Assembly (NCBI GenBank): GCA_038227045.1
Contig: JBBRQD010000045.1
Coordinates: 1-41,027 of the forward strand
Length of the DNA: 41,027 nucleotides
Source of the DNA: JANXLS01 sp038227045
Lineage (GTDB): Bacteria; Planctomycetota; SZUA-567; H5-PLA8
Reading direction: 5' to 3'
The notes below the pieces were generated by a model. That model did no database searches. It worked only from the letters and a program-made list of their open reading frames with translations, and was not told the DNA's origin. This document shows positions 1-8,029 of the stretch, one piece after another (position 1 is the stretch's first letter; each line of letters opens with the position of its first letter). The translations under genes were made by a program, and so were the position numbers.

Positions 1-139
1 ATTATCGCGCCGCGCCGGGCAAGTTGAACGAGGCGGTCGAGCAAAGGCGTATTGGGAAGATACGCCGTGCGAGACCAACGAAGTTCAACGCCGCCCGCCG
101 CAAGCGAGAATGATGCTTTAGAAATGCGCGGGTCAATAA
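1..139. repeat. Left copy of 139-bp inverted repeat at the window ends
   Basis: Bases 1-139 are the exact reverse complement of 40888-41026. The unit contains a 7-bp hairpin (GGCGTAT at 46-52, ATACGCC at 60-66) nested between GTTGAAC (23-29) and GTTCAAC (83-89), so it can fold into a longer imperfect hairpin. No transposase is next to it. It may be a dispersed repeat that stopped the assembly, or the edge of a larger inverted-repeat structure; the sequence alone does not decide. Confidence 0.9.
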
Positions 140-162
140 TTTCAATATGCCTTTCCGATTCG

Positions 163-192
163 CACTGGTAGCCGAACGGCAGGCTACCAGTG
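163..192. repeat. Short palindrome upstream of the helicase gene
   Basis: An 11-bp perfect stem (163-173 with 182-192, core ACTGGTAGCC / GGCTACCAGT) with an 8-nt loop. It lies between the end repeat and the helicase gene and has no T-run, so a repeat element is more likely than a terminator. Confidence 0.6.
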
Positions 193-307
193 GCACCCAA
201 TGAAAAAAGGCTCAAGCTGGATTCGGGCGTCTGCCCTGAACCGTTCTGGCTTCCAACTGTCCTCCAGATATCATAAAATCCAGTTGAAAGTTCCGAGACC
301 GCAGCCA

Positions 308-3300
308 ATGCCGCTATCGACGTTTCACCCAGCCGTTCAGCGCTGGTTCGAGAAGACTTTTCCCGCTCCGTCCGCGCCGCAGGCCGCCGGTTGGCCGGAG
401 ATCGCTGCCGGTCGCGATACGCTGATTGCCGCGCCCACCGGGAGCGGCAAAACGCTGACGGCGTTCCTCGCCTGCCTCAACGATTTTTTCATGCAGGGCC
501 TCGACGGTTCGCTCGATGACCGCACGCAAGTCGTCTACGTTTCGCCATTGAAAGCGCTTTCCAACGACATCGAAAAAAATCTGCGCGAACCGCTTTTGGG
601 CATCGCGGAAATCGCGAACGGGATGGGCTTGATCGCGCCGCATATTCGCGTCGCGGTTCGCACCGGCGACACGCCCGCCGCCGACCGGTTAAAGATGACG
701 AAGACGCCGCCGCACATTCTCGTCACCACACCCGAGTCGCTCTATATTCTGCTTACCGCGGAAAAAAGCCGCCAGCGCTTGCGAGCGGTCAAGACGGTCA
801 TCGTCGATGAAATTCACGCAGTCGCGCGCGACAAGCGCGGCTCGCATCTGGCGCTGAGTCTGGAACGGCTCGATGCGCTTTGCGCCAAGCCGCCGCAGCG
901 CATCGGCCTTTCCGCCACCCAGCGGCCCGTCGAGCTCGTCGCGAAGTTTTTGGTTGGATCGAAGCGCCTCAACGCCGACGGATCGCCGCGCTGCGCGATC
1001 GTCGATCTCGGACATTTGCGCAAGATCGATCTCTCAATCGAAATCCCGCCGCTGCCGCTTTCGCACGTGGCCTCAATGGACTTATGGTCCTCGGTTTACG
1101 ATCGCCTGACGCAGCTCGTCAAAGAGAATCGCACGACGCTGATCTTCGTCAACACGCGCAGCCTCTGCGAGCGGCTTGCGCACCACTTGGAGGAGCGCGT
1201 CGGCGCGGAAAAAGTCGGCGCGCATCACGGCAGCCTGTCGCGCGGGCAGCGTCTTCGTTCCGAAGAAAAACTCAAAGCCGGCGAACTCAGCGCGCTGGTC
1301 GCGACTTCGTCGCTCGAGTTGGGCATCGACATCGGCAGCATCGATCTGGTCTGCCAAATCGGCATCACCGCGTCAATCGGCGCGATTCTGCAGCGCGCCG
1401 GACGCGCCGGACATAATCTGGCCAGCATAAGCCGCGGAAAAATTTTTCCGCTGACGCTCGACGACCTCTGCACCTCCGCCGCGCTGTGCGCTGCAGTCCG
1501 TCGCGGGAACATGGACACACTTTCGATTCCGGAAAACGCACTCGACATCCTCGCGCAACAGATCGTCGCGGCCTCAGCGGCGGAGGAATGGAACGAAGAC
1601 GAACTCTTCGACATGTGCCGGGGCGCGTACCCGTATCGCGCGCTTGAGCGCAAAGTATTCGACGAAGTCGTGCAGATGCTCGAAGACGGTTTTTCGACCA
1701 AGCGCGGGCGGCGCAGCGCGCTGATTCACCATGACGCAATCGGCAAGCGCATTCGCGGGCGGCGCGGCGCGCGGCTGGCCGCGATCACCTGCGGCGGCGC
1801 GATCCCCGACGCGGCGGATTACGCGGTCGTTCAGGAGCCGGAAGGCCTCAAAGTCGGCACGCTCGACGAACATTTCGCTGTCGAAAGTTCGCCCGGAGAC
1901 ATTTTTCAGCTTGGCAACACGACCTGGCGGATTTTGAAAGTCGAGACCGCGCGCGTGCGCGTCGAAGACGCGAAAGGCCAGCCGCCCACGCTGCCGTTCT
2001 GGTTCGGAGAAGCGCCCGCGCGCAGCGACGAACTCTCGCGTGAACTGACGCGGCAGCGCGCGGAAATCGAAACGATTCTCGAAACGGAAGGCCTCGAATC
2101 CGCGATCCGCTGGCTGATGGACGAGTGCGGCCTCGTGCGCTCCGGCGCGGAACAGATCGCCGTCTATCTCGCCGATACAAAGAAGACCCTGGGCGTGCTG
2201 CCCACGCTCGACACGCTGGTCCTCGAACGCTTCTTCGACGAAAGCGGCGGAATGCAATTGATTCTGCACGCGCCATTCGGGCGGCGCGTCAATTGGGCGT
2301 GGGGGCTCGCGCTGCGCAAGCGCTTCTGCCGTGGATTCAATTTTGAATTGCAGGCGGCGGCGTCCGAAAACTCAATTCTGCTCTCGCTCGGTCCGCAGCA
2401 CAGTTTTCCGCTCGCGGACGTGTTCAATTATTTAAGCGAAAAAACCGTTGAGCCGCTGTTGATTCAAGCGGCTCTTGAAGCGCCCGTGTTTCAAACGCGC
2501 TGGCGCTGGGACGCGTGCCGCTCCCTGGCGCTGCTGCGTTTTTCGAGCGGGAAAAAAGTGCCGCCGCATTTGCTGCGCATGCGTTCCGAGGATCTGCTGT
2601 GCGCCGTTTTTCCACACGCGGCGGCGTGTCCCGAGACGCTCGAAGGCGACCGTGAAGTGCCCGACCATCCGCTGGTGCGCGAGGTCATTCACGACTGTCT
2701 TCACGAAGCGATGGACATCGTCGGGCTGAAATCGACATTGAACGGAATCGCCACCGGCCGCTTGAAATTGGTGGCGCGCGACACCATCGAACCCTCGGCA
2801 CTGGCGGGCGAAATTCTTGCGGCCAAATTGTACTCGTTCCTCGATGACGCCGACATCAACGAGCGGCGCACCCGCGCAGTGTATTCGCGGCGCTCGCTGA
2901 GCGTGGAAGATGCGCAAGGCATCGGCGCGCTCGACGCGAACGCCATCGCCCGCGTGCGCGACGAATGCCGCCCCGACGCGCGCGACGCCGACGAACTTCA
3001 CGACGCGTTGATGACGTGCGCGTACTTGACGCCGGACGAAATGCAACCGTTTGCAACGCCGTTGAGCGAGCTGCTGAAAGCATCGCGTGCGTGCGTGGTT
3101 TCTCCCTACCCCTCACCCCTAACCCCTCTCCCCCAAGAGGAGAGGGGAACCGGAAACGGCGACGTCGCTCCCTTATATATTGCAAGCGAGCGCGTGCCTT
3201 GGTTTGAGGCGATTTACTGGGGAACGGATGGTTTGTCTGGGCGGGACGCCCAGACCACTTTCTTCGAACCCGCGCCCAGCGTTCCGGCGAAGGAGCGCGC

Positions 3301-4744
3301 GAAACAATGGACGCGCGAGACCGCCCTCGTCGAAGTCGTGCGCGGACGCATCGAGATTTCCGGACCTGCGACGGCGGCGCATCTCGCGCGCGAAATGAGC
3401 GTTGAGTTGAAAGACATCGACCAGGCACTCCTGACGCTTGAAACGCAGGGCGTGGTCATGCGCGGCAATTTCAGTCCGGGCGTAACGGAACTTGAATGGT
3501 GCGACCGCCGACTGCTCTCGCGCATTCACCGCTACACGCTGGATCGTTTGCGGCGCGAAATCGAGCCGGTTACGGCCGCGAATTTTGTGCGCTTTTTGTT
3601 TTCGTGGCAGCACGTCGATCCGGCCACGCAGCTTGACGGGCCGCGCGGCGTGAGCGAAGCGATTGCGCAGTTGCAAGGCTTTGAAATCGCCGCGGCAAGC
3701 TGGGAGCGCGACGTGTTGCGGTCGCGGGTGCGCGGCTATGACAAGCGCTGGCTCGACCAGTTGTCGTTGAGCGGCGAGATTTCCTGGGGCAGGCGTTTTC
3801 CGACGCCGCCGAACTCGGAGGGCAAACGGCACAGCGGCCAGATCCGCAACACGTCCATCGGATTGCTGCTGCGCGACCAGCACGATTTTTGGCTGGCACT
3901 TGCGCCGGCATTGCCGGACGGCGAGATGTATTTGAGTTCCGCGGCGCGCGCCGTGCTCGCTCAATTGCACAAACGCGGCGCGATGTTTTTTCAAAATCTC
4001 ACGCGCGAAACGAAGCGTCTGCCCGTCGAAATCGAGACGGCGCTGGGCGAACTTGTTGCATTCGGGCTGGTCACCGGCGACGGCTTCGGCGGGCTGCGAG
4101 CGCTGTTGGTTTCAGCGTCTCAACGCCGAAAATTGCGCAACCGCGACCGGCACGCGCGGCAGAGTTACGCGCAGCAGCGCTTCTCGATCGTTCCGAAAAA
4201 TCGGCTGGGCGGCGGAATCGAAACGGCAGGCCGCTGGTCGTTGTTTCGAGGCGATGGCCAGCCGAATCTGTTCGGCGGCGTGACGCCGGAGGAAGCGCTC
4301 GAAACTGTCGCGCGGCAATTGCTGCGCCGCTGGGGGGTGGTGTTCCACCGCGTGCTTGCGCGCGAAAAAGGCCTGCCGCCGTGGCTCGATTTGCTGAAGG
4401 TGTACCGGCGTCTGGAAGCGCGCGGCGAGATTCGCGGCGGGCGCTTCGTCGCGGGATTCAGCGGCGAGCAGTACGCGCTGCCCGAAGCGGTGGAACATCT
4501 TCGCGCCATTCGAGGCACCGCGCCCGATGGCACGCTCCGCAACATCGGCGCGGCCGACCCGCTGAACGTCGCCGGCATTCTAACGCCCGGCGAAAAAATC
4601 GCCGCACGCGCCGCGACGCAGGTGCTCTTCCGTGACGGCGTGCCCGTCGCCGTAAAGGAAGCGGGCCACATCACCATCCTTCAAATCGATGCGCCCAGCG
4701 AATTGAAGTCGGCAATCCAAGCGGCACTCGCCCGCCGCGCGTGA
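308..4744 (+). CDS. lhr: Lhr-family large DEAD/H-box helicase
   Basis: Superfamily 2 ATP-dependent 3'-5' helicase of the long Lhr type (Lhr core plus C-terminal extension), implicated in DNA repair and acting in the cytoplasm. Visible motifs in order are APTGSGKT (Walker A), TPESL, VDEIHAV (a DEIH-type motif II), GLSATQRP (motif III), TSSLELGIDIG and QRAGRAGH (motif VI), followed by about 1000 residues of winged-helix and C-terminal domain. At 1478 aa it is close to E. coli Lhr (about 1540). I chose ATG 308 because the helicase domain begins about ten residues later; an in-frame ATG at 200 would add 36 unlikely residues. Residues about 932-986 are unlike the rest: they are Pro-rich and encoded by two palindromic repeats. 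The reading frame is nevertheless intact. It is transcribed alone and ends in a strong hairpin terminator. Confidence 0.93.
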   Translation: MPLSTFHPAVQRWFEKTFPAPSAPQAAGWPEIAAGRDTLIAAPTGSGKTLTAFLACLNDFFMQGLDGSLDDRTQVVYVSPLKALSNDIEKNLREPLLGIAEIANGMGLIAPHIRVAVRTGDTPAADRLKMTKTPPHILVTTPESLYILLTAEKSRQRLRAVKTVIVDEIHAVARDKRGSHLALSLERLDALCAKPPQRIGLSATQRPVELVAKFLVGSKRLNADGSPRCAIVDLGHLRKIDLSIEIPPLPLSHVASMDLWSSVYDRLTQLVKENRTTLIFVNTRSLCERLAHHLEERVGAEKVGAHHGSLSRGQRLRSEEKLKAGELSALVATSSLELGIDIGSIDLVCQIGITASIGAILQRAGRAGHNLASISRGKIFPLTLDDLCTSAALCAAVRRGNMDTLSIPENALDILAQQIVAASAAEEWNEDELFDMCRGAYPYRALERKVFDEVVQMLEDGFSTKRGRRSALIHHDAIGKRIRGRRGARLAAITCGGAIPDAADYAVVQEPEGLKVGTLDEHFAVESSPGDIFQLGNTTWRILKVETARVRVEDAKGQPPTLPFWFGEAPARSDELSRELTRQRAEIETILETEGLESAIRWLMDECGLVRSGAEQIAVYLADTKKTLGVLPTLDTLVLERFFDESGGMQLILHAPFGRRVNWAWGLALRKRFCRGFNFELQAAASENSILLSLGPQHSFPLADVFNYLSEKTVEPLLIQAALEAPVFQTRWRWDACRSLALLRFSSGKKVPPHLLRMRSEDLLCAVFPHAAACPETLEGDREVPDHPLVREVIHDCLHEAMDIVGLKSTLNGIATGRLKLVARDTIEPSALAGEILAAKLYSFLDDADINERRTRAVYSRRSLSVEDAQGIGALDANAIARVRDECRPDARDADELHDALMTCAYLTPDEMQPFATPLSELLKASRACVVSPYPSPLTPLPQEERGTGNGDVAPLYIASERVPWFEAIYWGTDGLSGRDAQTTFFEPAPSVPAKERAKQWTRETALVEVVRGRIEISGPATAAHLAREMSVELKDIDQALLTLETQGVVMRGNFSPGVTELEWCDRRLLSRIHRYTLDRLRREIEPVTAANFVRFLFSWQHVDPATQLDGPRGVSEAIAQLQGFEIAAASWERDVLRSRVRGYDKRWLDQLSLSGEISWGRRFPTPPNSEGKRHSGQIRNTSIGLLLRDQHDFWLALAPALPDGEMYLSSAARAVLAQLHKRGAMFFQNLTRETKRLPVEIETALGELVAFGLVTGDGFGGLRALLVSASQRRKLRNRDRHARQSYAQQRFSIVPKNRLGGGIETAGRWSLFRGDGQPNLFGGVTPEEALETVARQLLRRWGVVFHRVLAREKGLPPWLDLLKVYRRLEARGEIRGGRFVAGFSGEQYALPEAVEHLRAIRGTAPDGTLRNIGAADPLNVAGILTPGEKIAARAATQVLFRDGVPVAVKEAGHITILQIDAPSELKSAIQAALARRA
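3105..3150. repeat. Palindromic repeat inside the helicase gene (1)
   Basis: A C-rich run (CCCCTCACCCCTAACCCC) leads into a 9-bp stem (CCCTCTCC core at 3123-3131, pairing with 3139-3147). It is translated as PSPLTPLPQEERG within the helicase. The low-complexity C-rich arm followed by its G-rich complement is typical of dispersed intergenic palindromes rather than of helicase coding sequence. Confidence 0.75.
3235..3255. repeat. Palindromic repeat inside the helicase gene (2)
   Basis: A perfect 8-bp stem, GTCTGGGC (3235-3242) and GCCCAGAC (3248-3255), with a 5-nt loop. It is translated in frame as part of LSGRDAQTT. It lies about 85 bp after the first insertion, so the two may have arrived together. 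Confidence 0.6.
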
Positions 4745-4758
4745 ATGGCAGGCACGGA

Positions 4759-4837
4759 GACAAGGAGACACGGAGACATGGAGCAAAAGCGACCTCTTTC
4801 TCCGTGTCTCCATGTCTCCTTGTCTATTGTTTTTTTT
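4759..4837 (+). terminator. Hairpin terminator after the helicase gene
   Basis: A 25-bp stem (4759-4783 with 4800-4824) with two mismatches, both arms built from a repeating GGAGACA/TGTCTCC pattern, followed by a T-run at 4830-4837. It lies 15 bp after the helicase stop, so it can act as a factor-independent terminator. The low-complexity arms suggest it began as a dispersed repeat. Confidence 0.75.
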
Positions 4838-4902
4838 CGGCACTACCCGCAAAGCCAACGCTCCTTATAATGGTGCGCGGACACGAAACGAGGAGACGGA
4901 CG

Positions 4903-6078
4903 ATGCTGGTTTTTCGCTGCGAATGTGAGCAGGTTCTGGGCGTTGAAGACGGTTCAACCAAGGGCGGAATGGGCGAATGCCCCACATGCGGGCGTGTCGT
5001 CCGCGTGCCGAGTGGTTTGGTGAGCGCCGAAGGCCGGTTGCGCCTGACCGGCACGCCTTCGCGCGCCATGCCATCGGGCAAATATAGCCCAATTTCAGAC
5101 TCGCCAAGAAACGGTTCGAATGGTTCGGCCGTTTCAGGTTCCTACAAGCCTATCGTGCCGGAGATTGCCGAGCCGATTGCACCGAGTGTGCCCGTGGCGC
5201 TCAATGCCGTGGAAATTGCTCCCGTTTCGGTCGAGCCCGAAATCGCCGTGCCTCTCGAGATCGCCGTGCCTGTGCCGACAATGGAGGCCGCGGCTGAACC
5301 CGAATTGGGCGTTCAGATTTCCGAACCGGAAACCGACGCCGTCCCTCCGAAAGCGCCGCCTGAAATAATCATCGAAACGGAGTCGCTCGAAGCCGCAGCA
5401 GCAGCTCCGCCCGTTTCGGCCACGCAACCCGTTCCGACAACAGGTAAATCGGCGTCAAAGAACAAACCTGTTTCGGTGAGAAAGCCGGGCAAGGGAATGA
5501 AATCGGTGCCGCCCCGCGTGGACGCCAACGATCCCAATGCGGCCGTTGAAACGAAGAACGACAGAAATCTGGCCAGCGTCGCTAATGCTGCGGCGTCCCG
5601 GCGCAAGAAGGTCGAATCCGAGGCCGCCCCGCCCGCGAAAAAGAGCTTCATGTTGATTTACATGATCGCGATGGTGGCCTTGCTTATCGGCGCTGGCGTA
5701 CTTTATGCGATGGGATTCTTCAGCGGCGCACCGGCTAAAACGAATACTGCGCCCACAGGCTCGTCGGCTGTCATGAAAAAAGAAACGAAGCCCGAAAACA
5801 CGCCCGAACCCAAAGTTGCGCCGAATCCCGACCCCAAAACCGATCCGGCAATTCCCGTTAAACCGCCGGAACCGCCTGCCGACGGCGAAAAGAAGGATGA
5901 GAAAAAAGAGGATAAAAAAGATCCGGCCGCTGATACAAAAGCGGATGACAAGAAAGTTGAAAAGAAAGATCCGGCGGCTGACACCAAAACGGATGACAAA
6001 AAGGACGACAAGAAAGACGACAAGAATGATGACAAGAAAGATGCGGCCGCCGATACTAAGGCGGACGACAAAAAATAG
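4903..6078 (+). CDS. Zinc-ribbon, single-pass membrane protein with Lys/Asp-rich tail
   Basis: Hypothetical 391-aa protein. The N-terminus has a zinc-ribbon pattern (CEC at 6-8, CPTC at 26-29). A Pro/Ala/Val/Glu-rich linker follows to about residue 245, then one hydrophobic helix (SFMLIYMIAMVALLIGAGVL, about 248-270), then a tail. The tail is Pro-rich and from about residue 328 is built from repeats of KKDPAADTKADDKK type. The expected topology is a cytoplasmic zinc ribbon and an extracytoplasmic charged tail. ATG 4903 was chosen because AGGAG lies 7 nt upstream and the ribbon starts at residue 1; the frame is open further upstream but runs into the terminator repeat. A TATAAT box at 4866-4871 fits a -10 element. 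I recognise no function; the layout resembles planctomycete-type exported hypotheticals. Confidence 0.8.
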   Translation: MLVFRCECEQVLGVEDGSTKGGMGECPTCGRVVRVPSGLVSAEGRLRLTGTPSRAMPSGKYSPISDSPRNGSNGSAVSGSYKPIVPEIAEPIAPSVPVALNAVEIAPVSVEPEIAVPLEIAVPVPTMEAAAEPELGVQISEPETDAVPPKAPPEIIIETESLEAAAAAPPVSATQPVPTTGKSASKNKPVSVRKPGKGMKSVPPRVDANDPNAAVETKNDRNLASVANAAASRRKKVESEAAPPAKKSFMLIYMIAMVALLIGAGVLYAMGFFSGAPAKTNTAPTGSSAVMKKETKPENTPEPKVAPNPDPKTDPAIPVKPPEPPADGEKKDEKKEDKKDPAADTKADDKKVEKKDPAADTKTDDKKDDKKDDKNDDKKDAAADTKADDKK

Positions 6079-6124
6079 TACGATGCTTGCCAATCGAATT
6101 TATTGAATTCAAGGAATTTCATTT

Positions 6125-7018
6125 ATGCGCGTGCCGTTTCGTGCTCTTGTTGTTTTATTTTCCGCGACGATTTGCGCGTGCGCACTTGGCGGCGAAGCCA
6201 GGAAATCATGGGTATCCGATGCTCGCTTCGTGCCGCTCTGGACGGGCGACGCGCCCGGGCAGCAGGGTAAAGCCGACGGCGACATTCCGGCCGTGATGAT
6301 TTTCAAACCCGAGGCCGGCAAGGAAAGCGGCGCGGCCATCGTGATTTGTCCCGGCGGCGGGTACGGCGGTCTGGCCGAACACGAAGGCACGCACGTCGGC
6401 GAATGGTGCGCCAAGAACGGCATCGTCGGCGTGGTACTGCGCTATCGCCTCGGCCCAAAGTACCACCATCCCATCGAACTCGGCGACGCGCAGCGCGCCG
6501 TGCGCTTCACCCGCGCTCACGCAGAAGAATGGAAGATCGATCCCAAGCGCATTGGCATTTTGGGCTTTTCGGCGGGCGGGCATCTGGCCAGCACGGCGAG
6601 CACGCACTACACGGACGGCGATCCGAAGGCCGAAGACGCAATCGAGAAGGTATCGTCGCGGCCCGACTTTTCGGTCTTGATTTATCCGGTGGTGAAAATG
6701 GGTCCCGGCGGCCACGGTGGTTCGACGAACAATCTGCTTGGCAAGAATCCCGATTCCGCGCTGCTTGAATTGTTGAGCAACGAAAAGCAAGTGAACGAAA
6801 AAACGCCTCCGGCGTTTCTCGTTCACGGCATCAACGACAAAGCCGTACCCATCGCCAATTCAGACGACTACGTCGCCGCGCTGAAAAAAGCAGGCGTCGA
6901 GAATGAAATCATTCGCATGGAAAACGGTCCGCACGGTTTCGGCCTGGGCGAGAGTCTCAAGGCGGAGTGGCCGGAGAAATGCCTTGAATGGCTGAAGAAG
7001 ATTAAGGTGATTAAGTAA
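6125..7018 (+). CDS. Exported alpha/beta hydrolase (esterase/acetyl-xylan-esterase-like)
   Basis: Secreted carboxylesterase-type alpha/beta hydrolase of the BD-FAE/dienelactone-hydrolase-like group. It has a signal peptide (about residues 1-22, ending CACALGGE), an oxyanion-hole motif CPGGGYGGL, the nucleophile elbow GFSAGGH (Ser), an acid in HGINDKAVP (Asp) and the catalytic His in NGPHGFG. At 297 aa it is the normal size for a single-domain esterase. AAGGA lies 9 nt before the ATG. This group often deacetylates or de-esterifies plant or algal polysaccharides; the actual substrate cannot be read from the sequence. It is transcribed alone, convergent with the oleB-like gene, with a shared terminator between them. 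Confidence 0.85.
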   Translation: MRVPFRALVVLFSATICACALGGEARKSWVSDARFVPLWTGDAPGQQGKADGDIPAVMIFKPEAGKESGAAIVICPGGGYGGLAEHEGTHVGEWCAKNGIVGVVLRYRLGPKYHHPIELGDAQRAVRFTRAHAEEWKIDPKRIGILGFSAGGHLASTASTHYTDGDPKAEDAIEKVSSRPDFSVLIYPVVKMGPGGHGGSTNNLLGKNPDSALLELLSNEKQVNEKTPPAFLVHGINDKAVPIANSDDYVAALKKAGVENEIIRMENGPHGFGLGESLKAEWPEKCLEWLKKIKVIK

Positions 7019-7023
7019 CATTA

Positions 7024-7058
7024 AGTAGAGCGGGTTAGAAACCCGCCCTACTTTTTTA
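7024..7058. terminator. Bidirectional hairpin terminator
   Basis: A 13-bp stem with one mismatch (7024-7036 with 7040-7052, core GCGGGTT/AACCCGC) followed by six T's on the plus strand. It sits between the convergent esterase and oleB-like genes. Confidence 0.75.
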
Positions 7059-7973
7059 TTTCTTCAGAAACTCCAATACGCGCGGCGCAATCCGCTCGTG
7101 CGCGTCTTCCAGCACGTAATGCCCCGCGTCCTCAAATCGCTCGACTTCCGCCTTCGGAAAACGTTCGATCCACGTCTTTAAAAAACTCGCGTCGAAACAC
7201 CAATCTTTCATGCCCCAGCCAATCCACATCGGACGGTCGTTGAATTGCGCGATGGCGTCGTCGATGTCTTTGAGCGTTTGCCACGACGGATGGCTCGGTT
7301 TCATCGGAATGTCTTGAACGAAACGCAGCGTTGCGATTCGATTTTTCCAGTTGTTGTACGGCGCGAGCAGTCCTGCGCGAACCGCCGGCGTCATGCGCTC
7401 GCCGTGCGCGACGGCCATGTAAATCGCCGCGCCCGCGAAACCGTTCAAGCCGCGAATGGCGACGTCGCCCAAGCCGGGCACTTTGCAAATCGCGATGCGG
7501 AACGGAATCCGTTTCGACAAAAATGCGGCGGTATTCAACACGACGATTTTGCGCACGCGTTTCGGTTTGCGCACCGCCGCGCCCATGCCAATCGCACCGC
7601 CCCAGTCGTGCAGCACCAGATCGATTTCGTCGAGTTGCAGCGCGTCGAGCAGGCTTTCGAGATTGTCGATGTGCTGATTCAGCGTATAGGCATAGTCCTG
7701 CGGCTTGTCCGACAGTCCACACCCGATGTGATCGGGCACCACGCAGCGGAAATCGCCGCGCAGCGCCAGAATCAGATTGCGGTAATAAAAGCTCCACGTC
7801 GGATTGCCGTGCAACATCACGACCGCGCGATTTGCAGTGCGCGGACCTTCGTCCAGGTAGTGCATGCTGATATGCTTTTCGGCACAAAGCTTATGGTAAT
7901 GCGGATCGAACGGATAAAGCGGATGCCACGGCTTGTCGGGCTTCCAGTGATTTCCGGGCGCAAGGTTCGTCAT
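7056..7973 (-). CDS. oleB: OleB-like beta-lactone decarboxylase (haloalkane-dehalogenase-fold hydrolase)
   Basis: Alpha/beta hydrolase of the haloalkane dehalogenase type. HGNPTWS forms the oxyanion region, the nucleophile is Asp in LHDWGG (not Ser), the acid is in GWGMKDWCFD and the His is in DAGHYVLED. OleB enzymes belong to this Asp-nucleophile group (HLD-III) and turn the beta-lactone made by OleC into a cis-olefin plus CO2. The OleB call rests mainly on its position 56 bp downstream of an OleA-like gene on the same strand; alone it could be a dehalogenase. At 305 aa it is a stand-alone OleB, not the OleBC fusion seen in some bacteria. The short gap to oleA holds a fragment of a dispersed repeat. 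Confidence 0.75.
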   Translation of the reverse strand: MTNLAPGNHWKPDKPWHPLYPFDPHYHKLCAEKHISMHYLDEGPRTANRAVVMLHGNPTWSFYYRNLILALRGDFRCVVPDHIGCGLSDKPQDYAYTLNQHIDNLESLLDALQLDEIDLVLHDWGGAIGMGAAVRKPKRVRKIVVLNTAAFLSKRIPFRIAICKVPGLGDVAIRGLNGFAGAAIYMAVAHGERMTPAVRAGLLAPYNNWKNRIATLRFVQDIPMKPSHPSWQTLKDIDDAIAQFNDRPMWIGWGMKDWCFDASFLKTWIERFPKAEVERFEDAGHYVLEDAHERIAPRVLEFLKK

Positions 7974-7990
7974 GGGTCCAATCCAATTTT

Positions 7991-8022
7991 TTCACCGCTG
8001 AGAACGCAGAGGTACGCGATGA
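7991..8022. repeat. Fragment of the TTCACCGC-GAGG repeat family
   Basis: This stretch (TTCACCGCTGAGAACGCAGA and on) resembles the arms of the large palindrome at 27886-27985. It occupies most of the oleA-oleB gap. Only one arm is present, so it is a remnant. Confidence 0.6.
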
Positions 8023-8029
8023 AAATCCG

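Noticed and set aside
23..89. The GTTGAAC...GTTCAAC pair around a hairpin looks like an integron attC site.
   Set aside because: attC needs RYYYAAC first and GTTRRRY second; the order and the fourth base do not fit, and no cassette array or integrase is near.
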